64,000 nucleotides of DNA, from the NCBI RefSeq assembly GCF_028622875.1, contig NZ_CP117709.1, forward strand, positions 5,645,001 to 5,709,000, given 5' to 3'. The stretch is from Streptomyces sp. MMBL 11-1. GTDB taxonomy: Bacteria > Actinomycetota > Actinomycetes > Streptomycetales > Streptomycetaceae. Numbering within the stretch: the first letter of the stretch is position 1; each line of letters opens with the position of its first letter. Of this stretch, positions 1-9,598 are shown in pieces. The notes beneath the pieces are model-generated. The model had not been told where the DNA came from and searched no databases. It worked only from the letters and a program-made list of their open reading frames with translations. The position numbers and the translations under genes are program-made.

Positions 1-2840
1 GTGCCCTCCATCAGCAGCGAACCGATGGCCAGCGTCTCGCCCATGCCCCAGTCGATCGTGGCGTTGTCCACCGAGGCCGCGCGGCGCTGCATCTGCGGCA
101 TCAGGCGGGGGTGGACGGTGATCGAGTCGGGGATGTTGACCTGCGATTCGGCGATCCGCTTGACGACCTCGGCGGAGACGGCCGTCTCCACGGCCACCGG
201 GAACGCGGCCTGCGGCTCGGGGACGTGCGGGGCGGCCGGCTGCGAGGTGGCCTCGCGGACCTCGGCGAACACCTTCTCCAGCTGACCCTGGAAGTCCTGG
301 AGCGCCTGCTCCGCCTCTTCCAGCGTGATGTCGCCACGACCGATGAGGGACTCGGTGTAGAGCTTGCGCACCGAGCGCTTCTTGTCGATCAGGGTGTACA
401 TCTGCGGGTTGGTGAACTCCGGGTTGTCGCCCTCGTTGTGACCGCGGCGGCGGTAGCAGATGAGGTCGATCACGACGTCCTTGTTGAACGCCTGCCGGAA
501 CTCGAAGGCGAGCCGCGCGACGCGGACCACGGCCTCCGGGTCGTCGCCGTTGACGTGGATGATCGGCGCCTCGATCATGCGTGCCACGTCGGTGGCGTAC
601 ATCGAGGAGCGCGAGGACTCCGGGGCGGCGGTGAAACCGACCTGGTTGTTGATCACCACGTGCACGGTGCCGCCGGTGCGGTAGCCGCGCAGCTGCGACA
701 TGTTGAGCGTCTCGGCGACGACGCCCTGGCCCGCGAAGGCCGCGTCGCCGTGGAGCGCGACGGGCAGGACCGTGAAGTCCGTGCCGCCCTTGTTGATGAT
801 GTCCTGCTTGGCGCGGGCGATGCCTTCCAGGACCGGGTCGACCGCCTCCAGGTGCGAGGGGTTGGCGGCCAGCGAGACCTTGATCTGCTCGCCGTCCAGA
901 CCGGTGAAGGTGCCCTCGGCGCCCAGGTGGTACTTGACGTCGCCGGAGCCGTGCATCGAGCGCGGGTCGAGGTTGCCCTCGAACTCGCGGAAGATCTGCG
1001 CGTACGACTTGCCGACGATGTTCGCCAGGACGTTCAGCCGGCCGCGGTGGGCCATGCCGATGACGACCTCGTCGAGGCGGGCCTCGGCGGCGGAGTCGAG
1101 AACGGCGTCGAGCAGCGGGATGACGGACTCGCCGCCCTCCAGCGAGAACCGCTTCTGGCCGACGTACTTCGTCTGCAGGAACGTCTCGAACGCCTCCGCG
1201 GCGTTCAGCCGGCGCAGGATGCGCAGCTGCTCCTCGCGCTCGGGCTTCGGGCGCGGGCGCTCCACCCGGTCCTGGAGCCACTTGCGCTGCTTCGGGTCCT
1301 GGATGTGCATGAACTCGATGCCGGTGGTGCGGCAGTACGACTCACGGAGCACGCCGAGGATGTCGCGGAGTTTCATCATCGTCTTGCCGGCGAACCCGCC
1401 GACCGCGAACTCCCGCTCCAGGTCCCACAGGGTGAGGCCGTGCTCGGTGATGTCGAGGTCGGGGTGCTTGCGCTGGTGGTACTCCAGCGGGTCGGTGTCG
1501 GCCATGACGTGGCCGCGGACCCGGTAGGAGTGGATCAGCTCGAAGACCCGTGCGGCCTTGGTGACGTCGTCGTCGTGCGAGGCGTCGATGTCCTTGAGCC
1601 AGCGGACCGGCTCGTAGGGGATCCGGAGCGCCTTGAAGATCTCGTCGTAGAACTCGTTCTCGCCGAGCAGCAGCTGGGACAGGACCCGCAGGAACTCGCC
1701 GGAGGCGGCGCCCTGGATGACCCGGTGGTCGTACGTCGAGGTCAGCGTCATGACCTTCGAGATGCCGAGCTTGTTCAGGGTGTCCTGCGAGGTGCCCTGG
1801 AACTCCGCCGGGTAGTCCATCGCGCCGACGCCCATGATGAGGCCCTGACCGGGCATCAGGCGGGGCACCGAGTGGACGGTGCCGATGCCGCCGGGGTTGG
1901 TCAGCGAGGCCGTGACGCCGGTGAAGTCGTCCATGCCGAGCTTGCCGATGCGGGCGCGCCGGACGATGTCCTCGTACGCCTGCCAGAACTCGAAGAAGTT
2001 GAGCGTCTCGGCCTTCTTGATGGCCGCGACGACCAGCTGGCGGTCACCGTTCGGCTTCACCAGGTCGATGGCCAGACCCAGGTTGATGTGCTCCGGCTTG
2101 ACCAGGGTCGGCTTGCCGTCCCTCGTAGCGAAGGAGTAGTTCATCGACGGCATGGCCTTGAGGGCCTGCACCATCGCGTACCCGATGAGGTGCGTGAAGG
2201 AGATCTTCCCGCCGCGGGCGCGCTTGAGGTGGTTGTTGATGACGATGCGGTTGTCGAAGAGCAGCTTCACCGGGACCGCGCGGACGGAGGTGGCCGTCGG
2301 CAGTTCCAGCGAGGCGTTCATGTTCTTCGCGACGGCGGCCGAGGGGCCGCGCAGCGTCACGTACTCCGGGCCGGCCGGGGCCTCGGTGGAGTCGTCGGCC
2401 TTGGCCTTGGCCTTCGCCGGGGCGGGCGCGGCGGCGGGCTTCTTCTCCGCCGCGGGCTTCGCCGGGGCCGGGGCCGGTGCGGCCTTGGCCGGGGCCGGCT
2501 GCGCGGGAGCCGCCGGAGCGGCTGCGGGCGCGGCCTTCGTCGGAGCGGCCGGAGCGGCCGCCGGGGCGGGCGCTGCCGGAGCGGGCGCTGCCGGGGCGGC
2601 GGGCGCCTCGGTCACCGGTGCGACGCCGGGAACGGGCTTTTCCGCCGTGCCGGACGCACCCGGCTTGTAGTCGGCGAAGAAGTCCCACCAGGCGCGATCG
2701 ACGGAACTGGGATCCTGGAGGTACTGCTGGTAGATCTCGTCGACGAGCCATTCATTGGCACCGAACGCGGCGGCCGGGTTCGTACCCGGGCCGGCTTGAT
2801 CGGTCGAGATGCTCGAGTTACTGGGGGACTGAGACGACAC
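1..2840 (-). CDS. kgd: Multifunctional 2-oxoglutarate dehydrogenase (E2-E1 fusion), 3' end cut by the window
   Basis: This is the 5' part (946 of roughly 1270 codons) of the actinobacterial TCA-cycle enzyme that joins a succinyltransferase (E2o) catalytic domain to a thiamine-dependent 2-oxoglutarate decarboxylase (E1o). Residues 1-50 form the E1 N-terminal segment ([13 protein letters not shown]). An Ala/Pro-rich linker spans about 55-130 and the E2-type domain about 160-390, with the active-site region YDHRVIQG (His372). The E1 part follows, with the thiamine motif GDAAFAGQG near residue 695 and its NNQ end. The GTG at 2838-2840 is chosen because it follows a purine-rich AAGAGGGCGG and gives the family N-terminus [10 protein letters not shown]; an in-frame GTG lies 27 bases upstream. 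The chain continues beyond base 1. The family assignment is certain; the lipoyl domain is absent, as in mycobacterial Kgd. Confidence 0.96.
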   Translation of the reverse strand, partial: MSSQSPSNSSISTDQAGPGTNPAAAFGANEWLVDEIYQQYLQDPSSVDRAWWDFFADYKPGASGTAEKPVPGVAPVTEAPAAPAAPAPAAPAPAAAPAAPTKAAPAAAPAAPAQPAPAKAAPAPAPAKPAAEKKPAAAPAPAKAKAKADDSTEAPAGPEYVTLRGPSAAVAKNMNASLELPTATSVRAVPVKLLFDNRIVINNHLKRARGGKISFTHLIGYAMVQALKAMPSMNYSFATRDGKPTLVKPEHINLGLAIDLVKPNGDRQLVVAAIKKAETLNFFEFWQAYEDIVRRARIGKLGMDDFTGVTASLTNPGGIGTVHSVPRLMPGQGLIMGVGAMDYPAEFQGTSQDTLNKLGISKVMTLTSTYDHRVIQGAASGEFLRVLSQLLLGENEFYDEIFKALRIPYEPVRWLKDIDASHDDDVTKAARVFELIHSYRVRGHVMADTDPLEYHQRKHPDLDITEHGLTLWDLEREFAVGGFAGKTMMKLRDILGVLRESYCRTTGIEFMHIQDPKQRKWLQDRVERPRPKPEREEQLRILRRLNAAEAFETFLQTKYVGQKRFSLEGGESVIPLLDAVLDSAAEARLDEVVIGMAHRGRLNVLANIVGKSYAQIFREFEGNLDPRSMHGSGDVKYHLGAEGTFTGLDGEQIKVSLAANPSHLEAVDPVLEGIARAKQDIINKGGTDFTVLPVALHGDAAFAGQGVVAETLNMSQLRGYRTGGTVHVVINNQVGFTAAPESSRSSMYATDVARMIEAPIIHVNGDDPEAVVRVARLAFEFRQAFNKDVVIDLICYRRRGHNEGDNPEFTNPQMYTLIDKKRSVRKLYTESLIGRGDITLEEAEQALQDFQGQLEKVFAEVREATSQPAAPHVPEPQAAFPVAVETAVSAEVVKRIAESQVNIPDSITVHPRLMPQMQRRAASVDNATIDWGMGETLAIGSLLMEG

Positions 2841-3122
2841 GGCGGCAACCGCCCTCTTCCGCTTCACAAGGTGATGGACAGCGGAAATCAAGGCTACGCC
2901 CCCCGAACCGTTCCTTGCAGACCGGGCCGGTGCTTCGTTGTGCACATCACATCGGAAGGCGGGTTTCGGCGCAGGAAATGGCGGGAAACAAGCGAGGTTC
3001 CACTGCACTTCGGGTACGCGGGGCCGTGGACACGGTCGTCCGACCGGATCCCTTTGAGGCCCCTCGCAGGCAGGACACCATTGAACGTGCCCTTCCGGTT
3101 CGACCCTATGTCAACCGCGCCG
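2841..3122. other. Intergenic region upstream of kgd
   Basis: These 282 bases must carry the kgd promoter on the minus strand and the 3' end of the sensor kinase transcript. I see no convincing -10/-35 pair, operator or terminator hairpin. Confidence 0.4.
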
Positions 3123-4199
3123 TCAACTGCGCGGCTCGGAGATTCCCGGGAGGGTGACCTGGATGCGGCAGCCCTTCGCGGATTCGGCCACTCCGATCCG
3201 GCCGCCGTGCAGATCGACCGCCCACCGGGCGATGGCCAGCCCCAGTCCCGTGCCGCCGTCGCTTCCCGGGCCGTGCGGGGAGGGCGCCTGGCCCCGGTTG
3301 AAGCGCTCGAACACCCGGTGGCGCTCCGCCTCCGGGATGCCGGGCCCCTCGTCGACGACCTCCAGCTCCAGCGACTCCGGAGAGGCGCCGCGCCGCGCGA
3401 GCACCGTCACCCGGCCGTGCGGCGGGCTGTGCTTGACCGCGTTGTCGATGAGGTTGGCGACCACCTGGTGCAGTCGCTCGGCGTCCGCGTGCGCGGTGAG
3501 CTCCGGCGGCGAGACGTCCAGATGCAGATGGACATCCGTACGGGAGTGATTGCCCGACCCCGACGACAGACGTCGGTGGGAGGCGGCGAGATTGGCCTCT
3601 TTCAGTACGCCCGACAGATACGGCCACACCTCGAAGCGGCGGGCCTTGAGCTCCACCACTCCGTTGTCCAGCCGCGACAGGTCCAGCAGCGTCTCGACCA
3701 GCCGGCCGAGCCGCTCCGTCTGCTGCAGCGCCGTGCGCATCGTCTCCGGATCGGCGGCGGACACCCCGTCCACCACGTTCTCCAGCACGGCTCTCAGCGC
3801 CGCGATGGGTGTGCGCAGCTCATGGCTGACATTGGCGACCAGCTCTTTTCGATGCCGGTCCTCCGCCTCCAGATCGTCCGCCATGCGGTTGATCGTCTGC
3901 GCCAGGTCCCCCAGCTCGTCCCGCCGCCCGGCACCGCTCACCCGGCGGGTGTAGTCGCCGTGGGAGATGGACCGGGCCACCGCTCTCATCTCGTCCAGCG
4001 GCGCGGTCAGACCGTGCGCCACGAACTGGGTGATCAGCAGCGTGGCGATCACCGAGAACACGGTGATGAAGCGGAACTCCGTACGGGTCCGCAACGCGAC
4101 GATCAGCAGCCCCGTGGTGATGAACACCGAGATCACGACGAGCGTGCCGAGCTTGGCCTTGATCGAGAAGGGCCGCAGTCCGGACCCTGGCCGCGTCAT
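3123..4199 (-). CDS. Sensor histidine kinase (HAMP, HisKA, HATPase)
   Basis: This 358-residue membrane kinase should phosphorylate the response regulator encoded just upstream. Two transmembrane helices (about 18-36 and 44-63) are separated by only a few residues, so there is no large extracellular sensor; the stimulus may be sensed in the membrane or cytoplasm. A HAMP segment (64-115) is followed by the phosphoacceptor box NVSHELRTPIAA (His126), the N box NLIDNAVKHS, and the G boxes DEGPGIP and GTGLGLAIARW. The ATG at 4197-4199 overlaps the regulator stop codon as ATGA, which indicates translational coupling. A longer in-frame extension through the regulator gene is a read-through frame, not protein. 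The function is secure and the signal unknown. Confidence 0.92.
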   Translation of the reverse strand: MTRPGSGLRPFSIKAKLGTLVVISVFITTGLLIVALRTRTEFRFITVFSVIATLLITQFVAHGLTAPLDEMRAVARSISHGDYTRRVSGAGRRDELGDLAQTINRMADDLEAEDRHRKELVANVSHELRTPIAALRAVLENVVDGVSAADPETMRTALQQTERLGRLVETLLDLSRLDNGVVELKARRFEVWPYLSGVLKEANLAASHRRLSSGSGNHSRTDVHLHLDVSPPELTAHADAERLHQVVANLIDNAVKHSPPHGRVTVLARRGASPESLELEVVDEGPGIPEAERHRVFERFNRGQAPSPHGPGSDGGTGLGLAIARWAVDLHGGRIGVAESAKGCRIQVTLPGISEPRS

Positions 4200-4933
4200 G
4201 GCGCGGGGGTCTCCAGGGCGTAACCCACGCCGTGCACGGTACGGATCCGCTCCGCGCCGATCTTCCGGCGCAGCGCCTTGATGTGGCTGTCGACCGTGCG
4301 CGTGCCCGAGGCGTCCGCCCAGTCCCACACCTCGGCCAGCAGCTGCTCCCGGGAGAGCACCGCGCGCGGGGTGTTGGCGAGACAGACCAGCAGGTCGAAC
4401 TCGGTGGGCGTGAGGTGGACGTCCTCGGCGCGCACCCGGACCCGGCGCTGCGCGTGGTCGATCTCCAGCTCACCCAGACGCAGTATCCCGCTCCGCGGGG
4501 TGACGGCGGCCAGCGCGGCCCGCTCCACCCGGCGCAGCAGCACGTGCACCCGGGCGGCCAGCTCCCGCATGGAGAACGGCTTGGTCATGTAGTCGTCGGC
4601 GCCGACCCCGAGGCCGACCAGCATGTCGGTCTCGTCGTCCCGTGCGGTGAGCATCAGCACCGGTACCGGGCGCTGCGCCTGCACCCGGCGGCAGACCTCC
4701 AGGCCGTCGAAGCCGGGAAGCATGATGTCGAGCACCATCAGGTCGGGCTGCCAGGCCTCGGCCGCGTCCACGGCCGCGGGGCCGTCCAGCGCGGTCTGCA
4801 CGAGGAAACCCTCCGCCCGCAGCCGGGCGGAGATGGCGTCGACGATCGTGGCGTCGTCCTCGACCACCAGCACCCGGCGCTGAGCCCCCGGGGTGGCCGC
4901 GACGCCGTTGTGGGTGGTGTGTGTCTGTTCCAT
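4196..4933 (-). CDS. OmpR/PhoB-family response regulator
   Basis: The 245-residue DNA-binding regulator is the first gene of a two-gene operon with the sensor kinase. The receiver domain (about 20-135) shows the acidic pair VVEDD, phosphoacceptor Asp69 in VLDIMLPGFDG, TARDDE and the Lys of YMTKPFS. The C-terminal winged helix (about 150-245) contains LTPTEFDLLVCLANTP and the recognition segment TVDSHIKALRRKIG, ending in the usual TVHGVGYAL. The ATG at 4931-4933 follows GGGGCGGGG at good spacing. The stop codon overlaps the kinase start by four bases. The target genes cannot be read from the sequence. Confidence 0.93.
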   Translation of the reverse strand: MEQTHTTHNGVAATPGAQRRVLVVEDDATIVDAISARLRAEGFLVQTALDGPAAVDAAEAWQPDLMVLDIMLPGFDGLEVCRRVQAQRPVPVLMLTARDDETDMLVGLGVGADDYMTKPFSMRELAARVHVLLRRVERAALAAVTPRSGILRLGELEIDHAQRRVRVRAEDVHLTPTEFDLLVCLANTPRAVLSREQLLAEVWDWADASGTRTVDSHIKALRRKIGAERIRTVHGVGYALETPAP

Positions 4934-5166
4934 CGCCCCGCCCCTGCCCGTTCTCGCGGGAGCCATTCTCCCGGAGGCACGGTTTTCGCTCGTGGATTTC
5001 GTGGGTGATCCCGTGTGCCGCTCAGCAGCGTAAAGGCAGCGGAGGGCTTCCGGCTACGCAGGGTGTTGCCCGGAGGGGCGCGTTCACGCCGACCGGGCGG
5101 CCGGATCGTCGGCCTTGTGCCGGTTGCCCCGGGGCGCCGCCGGTCCACGCATACCGGGAGGGGGGT

Positions 5167-5886
5167 TCAGGCCGCCCGAAGTGCGAGATGGACCACGTCG
5201 GGCACACCTCGGGCAACGGCCACCTCTTCCGTCCTAACCCCGCTGAACCCGGCATTCCGCAACGCCTGTTCGAAGTCCGGCGACGGCTGCGCGGACCAGA
5301 CGGCGAGCACTCCGCCCGGGGTCAGCCGGTCGTGGCAGTGCGCCAGGCCGGCGGGGGAGTAGAGGCTTCCGTTGTCCTCCGTGACGGTCCAGTCCGGCCC
5401 GTTGTCGATGTCCAGGCACAGCGCGTCGTAACGCTCCGTGGTGGTACGGAGGTGGGTGACGAGGTCCGTGTGCGCGATCCCGGTCCGGGGGTCGGCCAGC
5501 GCCGGACCGGAGATCCCCTCCAGCGGCCCGGCCAGGTGCCAGTCCACGATCGCCTGCTCCCGCTCCACGACCACGATCCGGCCCCAGCGCTCCTCCTCGG
5601 CGGCCCGTACCAGCGAGAAGCCGACACCCAGGCCGCCGATCAGCACCGTGGGCGCGGTCCGCGCGGCGGGCAGGGCGGCCAGCGCGGCGTCGATCAGCAG
5701 CCGCTCGGAACGCCCGTCCGAGGTGTCCATCAGGAAGCAGCCGTTGGCGATGATCTCGAAGTGCTCCCCGCGCGCCCGCAGCACGACTTCGCCGAAGGGT
5801 CCCTCGCGGCGGTCGAGGACGACGGGGGCGGCGGCGGAACGCGTCGGCATCGGGTCGGGGGCGGGCGTCGCGGGCATGGCGGGCAT
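5167..5886 (-). CDS. Spermidine synthase-like SAM-binding protein
   Basis: The 239-residue protein has the class I methyltransferase fold of spermidine-synthase-like proteins. The glycine loop TVLIGGLGVGFSLV is followed by the acidic beta-2 end VVVEREQAIVDWH and by DALCLDIDNGPDW, where polyamine synthases carry a catalytic Asp. The C-terminal part (LTPGGVLAVWSAQPSPDF) fits the rest of the Rossmann sheet. I do not see a clear polyamine-substrate motif, so methyl or aminopropyl transfer to an unknown acceptor is equally possible. The ATG at 5884-5886 is the first with a GGAG-like sequence upstream, though spacing is long. It is divergent from lon and shares the repeat-bearing intergenic region. 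Confidence 0.82.
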   Translation of the reverse strand: MPAMPATPAPDPMPTRSAAAPVVLDRREGPFGEVVLRARGEHFEIIANGCFLMDTSDGRSERLLIDAALAALPAARTAPTVLIGGLGVGFSLVRAAEEERWGRIVVVEREQAIVDWHLAGPLEGISGPALADPRTGIAHTDLVTHLRTTTERYDALCLDIDNGPDWTVTEDNGSLYSPAGLAHCHDRLTPGGVLAVWSAQPSPDFEQALRNAGFSGVRTEEVAVARGVPDVVHLALRAA

Positions 5887-6040
5887 CGGGTGGCTCTCGT
5901 CTCCGGTCGTGGCGGTTCGGTGTCCCTCATCCTGTCCCGCCGCCCGGGTCGAGGGCCAGCCGGTTCCCCCCCCGCCGGGGGCGGGGAACAACGGTCCGCC
6001 CCGCGGCGCTCCCGTACACGGGACCGCCCCGGCACCCACC

Positions 6041-6100
6041 GCCCCACCGGGAGGGAGCGGACCCCATCGGGAGGGCGCGGACCCCACCCGGAGGGAGCGG
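6041..6100. repeat. Three exact-length 20-bp tandem repeats
   Basis: Three contiguous 20-base units start at 6041, 6061 and 6081 and differ at only a few positions (core CCCCAYCGGGAGGGMGCGG). They are noncoding and lie about 80-140 bases before the HAIR-like site of lon, on the promoter-distal side of the divergent region. Confidence 0.7.
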
Positions 6101-6181
6101 GGGACGGCCCGGAGCATCGGGTCGTCGCGTCTGATCGCTCAGAGCGAACAAGGGTTGGGGAACATTCGGCGGCTCAGGAGC

Positions 6182-6202
6182 ATTGAGTCCACGTAGCTCA
6201 AC
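6182..6202 (+). promoter_or_regulatory. HAIR-like HspR operator upstream of lon
   Basis: The dyad ATTGAGT-N7-GCTCAAC matches the HspR inverted repeat (CTTGAGT-N7-ACTCAAG) at 11 of 14 arm positions with the exact 7-base spacer. It ends 21 bases before the lon start codon, where bound repressor would block transcription. HspR control of lon is known in Streptomyces; here it is inferred from the motif. Confidence 0.7.
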
Positions 6203-6223
6203 TTGCCTGCCGAAGGGGAGATC

Positions 6224-8656
6224 ATGACTAACGAGTCCGAGGCGTTCACACCGATCGACCTGCCCGTGCTGCCGCTCGACGACGAGGTCGTCCTGCCCGG
6301 CATGGTGGTGCCGCTCGACCTGTCCGACACCGAGGTGCGCGCCGCCGTGGAGGCCGCGCAGGCCGCCGCCCGTCCCGGCGGGGGCAAGCCCCAGGTGCTG
6401 CTGGTCCCGCGGATCGACGGTACGTACACGGGGACCGGTGTCCTCGGCACCGTCGAGCAGGTCGGACGCCTGTCGGACGGCGACCCGGGCGCACTCATCC
6501 GGGCCCGTGACCGGGTGCGCATCGGCGCGGGGACCAGTGGGCCCGGCCGGGCGCTCTGGGTCGAGGGGACCGTGCTCGAAACCGCTGCCCCCGACCCCCT
6601 GCCCGGGTCCGCCGCCGAACTCGTCCGGGAGTACAAGGCACTCGCCACCAGCTGGCTGAAGAAGCGTGGAGCCTGGCAGGTCGTGGACCGGGTCCAGCAG
6701 ATCGACGACGTTTCCGCGCTCGCCGACAACTCGGGGTACTCGCCGTTCCTCAGCACCGCCCAGAAGGTCCAGCTCCTGGAGACCGCGGACCCGATCGCCC
6801 GGCTGAAGCTCGCCATCCAGTGGCTGAGCGAGCACCTCGCCGAGCAGGACGTTGCCGAATCCATCGCCAAGGACGTCCAGGACGGCGTCGACAAGCAGCA
6901 GCGCGAATTCCTGCTGCGCCGCCAGCTGGACGCCGTACGCAAGGAGCTCTCCGAGCTCAACGGCGACCCGGAGGGCGAGTCCGACGACTACCGGGCCCGC
7001 GTCGAGGCCGCCGACCTCCCCGAGCACGTCCGGGAGGCCGCGCTCAAGGAGGTCGAGAAGCTGGAGCGGTCCAGCGACCAGTCGCCCGAGGGCTCCTGGA
7101 TCCGCACCTGGCTGGACACCGTCCTCGAACTGCCCTGGACCGAGCGGACCGAGGACGCCTACGACATCCGCGGCGCCCAGGAGGTCCTGGACGCCGAGCA
7201 CGCCGGCCTCGCCGACGTGAAGGAACGCATCACCGAGTACCTCGCGGTGCGCAAGCGCCGTGCCGACCGGGGGCTGGGGGTGGTGGGCGGCCGCCGAGGC
7301 GGCGCGGTGCTGGCCCTCGTCGGCCCGCCCGGCGTCGGCAAGACCTCCCTCGGCGAGTCCGTCGCGCACGCCATGGGCCGTAAGTTCGTCCGTGTCGCGC
7401 TCGGCGGTGTCCGGGACGAGGCGGAGATCCGCGGCCACCGGCGTACGTACGTGGGCGCGCTCCCCGGCCGTATCGTGCGGGCCATCAAGGAGGCCGGTTC
7501 GATGAACCCGGTCGTCCTGCTCGACGAGATCGACAAGGTCGGCTCCGACTTCCGGGGCGACCCGGCCGCCGCCCTCCTCGAAGTCCTCGACCCGGCCCAG
7601 AACCACACCTTCCGCGACCACTACCTGGAGGTCGAGCTCGACCTCAGCGATGTCGTCTTCCTCGCCACCGCCAACGTGCTCGAAGCCATCCCGGAGCCCC
7701 TGCTCGACCGCATGGAGCTGGTCCGCCTCGACGGTTACACCGAGGACGAGAAGGTCGTCATCGCCCGGGACCACCTGCTCCCGCGCCAGCTGGAGCGGGC
7801 CGGACTGGAGAAGGACGAGGTCGCCCTGGAGGAGTCGGCGCTGCGCAAGCTGGCCGGCGAGTACACCCGCGAGGCGGGCGTCAGGAATCTGGAGCGGGCG
7901 GTGGCCCGCCTGCTCCGCAAGGTCGCGGCCCAGCACGAGCTGGGCGACCGCGAGCTGCCGTTCGCGGTGACCGACGCGGATCTGCGCGGCCTCATCGGCC
8001 GCCCGCACCACGTGCCCGAGTCCGCCCAGGACCCGGCCGAGCGCCGCACCGCGGTGCCGGGCGTGGCCACCGGGCTCGCGGTGACCGGGGCGGGCGGTGA
8101 CGTCCTCTTCGTCGAGGCGTCGCTCGCCGACCCGGAGACCGGGGCGTCGGGACTGACCCTGACCGGTCAGCTCGGGGAGGTCATGAAGGAGTCGGCGCAG
8201 ATCGCGCTGAGCTTCCTGCGGTCGCACGGCGCGGAGCTGGAGCTGCCGGTCGCGGACCTCAAGGACCGGGGTGTACACATCCACTTCCCGGCGGGCGCGG
8301 TCCCCAAGGACGGCCCGAGCGCGGGCATCACCCTGACGACCGCCCTGGCCTCGCTGCTCTCCGGTCGGCTGGTCCGTACGGATGTGGCGATGACCGGCGA
8401 GGTGTCGCTGACCGGACGGGTGCTGCCGATCGGCGGCCTCAAGCAGAAGCTGCTGGCCGCGCACCGGGCGGGCATCACCACCGTGGTGATCCCCCAGCGC
8501 AACGAGGCCGACCTGGACGACGTCCCGGCCGAGGTGCTGGAGAAGCTGGAGGTCCACCCGGTCACCGACGTCCGCCAGGTGCTGGAGATCGCCCTCGCCC
8601 CGGCCTCGGCCGGTCGCGAGGCCAGGACCGGGGAGAGGATCCCGGCCGCCGCCTGA
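6224..8656 (+). CDS. lon: ATP-dependent Lon protease (LonA type)
   Basis: This 810-residue cytoplasmic AAA+ serine protease degrades misfolded and regulatory proteins. It has the N-terminal substrate-binding domain (about 1-200), a coiled helical region, an AAA+ module with Walker A GPPGVGKT and Walker B VVLLDEIDK, and a C-terminal protease domain. The catalytic Ser sits in PKDGPSAGITL and the Lys in GGLKQKLLAAHR. The length is normal for LonA. The ATG at 6224 has AAGGGGAG upstream at proper spacing; a TTG 21 bases earlier lies inside the operator and has no ribosome binding site. A HAIR-like HspR site precedes the gene, suggesting heat-shock derepression. It is monocistronic, ending at a bidirectional hairpin. 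Confidence 0.97.
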   Translation: MTNESEAFTPIDLPVLPLDDEVVLPGMVVPLDLSDTEVRAAVEAAQAAARPGGGKPQVLLVPRIDGTYTGTGVLGTVEQVGRLSDGDPGALIRARDRVRIGAGTSGPGRALWVEGTVLETAAPDPLPGSAAELVREYKALATSWLKKRGAWQVVDRVQQIDDVSALADNSGYSPFLSTAQKVQLLETADPIARLKLAIQWLSEHLAEQDVAESIAKDVQDGVDKQQREFLLRRQLDAVRKELSELNGDPEGESDDYRARVEAADLPEHVREAALKEVEKLERSSDQSPEGSWIRTWLDTVLELPWTERTEDAYDIRGAQEVLDAEHAGLADVKERITEYLAVRKRRADRGLGVVGGRRGGAVLALVGPPGVGKTSLGESVAHAMGRKFVRVALGGVRDEAEIRGHRRTYVGALPGRIVRAIKEAGSMNPVVLLDEIDKVGSDFRGDPAAALLEVLDPAQNHTFRDHYLEVELDLSDVVFLATANVLEAIPEPLLDRMELVRLDGYTEDEKVVIARDHLLPRQLERAGLEKDEVALEESALRKLAGEYTREAGVRNLERAVARLLRKVAAQHELGDRELPFAVTDADLRGLIGRPHHVPESAQDPAERRTAVPGVATGLAVTGAGGDVLFVEASLADPETGASGLTLTGQLGEVMKESAQIALSFLRSHGAELELPVADLKDRGVHIHFPAGAVPKDGPSAGITLTTALASLLSGRLVRTDVAMTGEVSLTGRVLPIGGLKQKLLAAHRAGITTVVIPQRNEADLDDVPAEVLEKLEVHPVTDVRQVLEIALAPASAGREARTGERIPAAA

Positions 8657-8703
8657 CCGCCGCGCGAGTGACGGGCGCGGCATCAGGTGCGCGACCGGTA
8701 CGG

Positions 8704-8738
8704 ACGGCCCGCTTCCCGAGTCGACGGGAGCGGGCCGT
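8704..8738. terminator. Bidirectional terminator between lon and the deacetylase
   Basis: A 14-bp GC-rich stem with one bulged T and loop AGTCGA lies between the two convergent genes. No long U tract follows on either strand, as is common in Streptomyces. Confidence 0.75.
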
Positions 8739-8779
8739 TCCATGTGCCGGCAGCCCGGCCGGTCGGGGGCGGCAGCCGG

Positions 8780-9544
8780 TCAGGGGCGGTAGATCGTGCC
8801 CGGCTCCGGCACGGCCGGGGCCATCAGCTCGGGGACGGTCACGAAGGTGTAGCCGTCCTTCTGGAGCGCGTCGATGATCCCGGGCACGGCGGGGACGGTG
8901 CCCTTGTAGATGTCGTGCAGCAGGATGACGCCGTCCTTGCTCGCCTGGTCCAGGATCCGCTTCTTGATCAGCGCGGAGTCGTTCGTCGAGTAGTCCTTGG
9001 CGGTGGCGCTCCACAGCACCTGGGAGAGCCCCAGGTCCTTGCTGATCTCCGAGACCGTGTCGTCGGTGCGGCCCTGCGGCGGGCGCATCAGCCGGGGCTT
9101 CTTGCCGGTGATCTTCTCGATGGCGAGCTGCGTCTTCTCCAGCTCGGCGCGTATCTTGTCCGGCCCCTGGTCGGTCAGGATCTTGTGGGTCCAGGTGTGG
9201 TTGGCGACCTCGTGGCCCTCGTCCTCGATGCGCCGCACCGTGTCGGGGTGCTTGATGACGTGGTGCTTGCCGAGCAGGAAGAACGTGGCGTGCACCTTCT
9301 TCTCCTTGAGGATGTCCAGCAGCCTCGGCGTGTCCTTGCCCGGCCCCGCGTCGAAGGTCAGGGCGATGCACTTGGCCTTGCGGCAGTCCACCGGCCCGAA
9401 CGAGCCCTTGGCGTCGGACGCCGCCTCCTCGCGTGCCGAGCCCGGCGCCGTGGTGTCCATCGAGCAGCCGCTCACCGCCAGTGTGAGCGCCGTCACCAGC
9501 GCCGCGGTCAACCCCACTCTGGACAACGGCATCTTTCTGGGCAC
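8780..9544 (-). CDS. Secreted polysaccharide deacetylase lipoprotein (NodB domain)
   Basis: The 254-residue protein is a predicted lipoprotein: a hydrophobic signal ends in LAVSGC (lipidated Cys27). The NodB/CE4 domain covers about 58-240. It keeps the metal histidines in HTWTH (116 and 120), RPPQG and LLHDIYKG; the first motif reads TFDAGPG, so the usual second aspartate is Ala66, a variant I recall as frequent in actinobacteria. Likely substrates are peptidoglycan or another N-acetylated wall glycan. The GTG at 9542-9544 follows AGAGGAG at good spacing. In the mRNA a perfect 8-bp hairpin abuts this ribosome binding site, and a 9-bp-arm dyad lies farther upstream, so expression may be controlled at two levels. 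Confidence 0.9.
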   Translation of the reverse strand: MPRKMPLSRVGLTAALVTALTLAVSGCSMDTTAPGSAREEAASDAKGSFGPVDCRKAKCIALTFDAGPGKDTPRLLDILKEKKVHATFFLLGKHHVIKHPDTVRRIEDEGHEVANHTWTHKILTDQGPDKIRAELEKTQLAIEKITGKKPRLMRPPQGRTDDTVSEISKDLGLSQVLWSATAKDYSTNDSALIKKRILDQASKDGVILLHDIYKGTVPAVPGIIDALQKDGYTFVTVPELMAPAVPEPGTIYRP

Positions 9545-9558
9545 GACACATCACTCCT

Positions 9559-9579
9559 CTGTGCGGGAAATCCGCACAG
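9559..9579 (-). promoter_or_regulatory. Perfect 8-bp inverted repeat abutting the deacetylase ribosome binding site
   Basis: Arms CTGTGCGG and CCGCACAG flank a 5-base spacer. On the minus strand the repeat ends directly before AGAGGAG, the deacetylase Shine-Dalgarno. It could be an RNA hairpin affecting translation, or a DNA operator. Confidence 0.55.
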
Positions 9580-9598
9580 ATGTGCGGTACGCCGAGGA

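Larger units (their letters stand above)
5887..6223. other. Divergent regulatory region between the spermidine-synthase-like gene and lon
   Basis: The 337 bases hold three tandem 20-bp repeats (6041-6100), a HAIR-like dyad (6182-6202) and the lon ribosome binding site AAGGGGAG (6213-6220). No protein-coding frame here is convincing. Confidence 0.6.

Noticed and set aside
111..4223. A 1370-codon open frame on the plus strand
   Set aside because: It is antisense to kgd and the two-component genes, with low-complexity Arg/Gly/Val composition and no domain. High-GC antisense frames are expected.
6158..6184. SigR promoter for lon
   Set aside because: GGGAAC is present but the element 18 bases later is ATT, not GTT. 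The match is too weak without start-site data.
5927..8743. A 938-codon frame antisense to lon
   Set aside because: It mirrors the lon coding sequence and has no recognisable domain or start signal.
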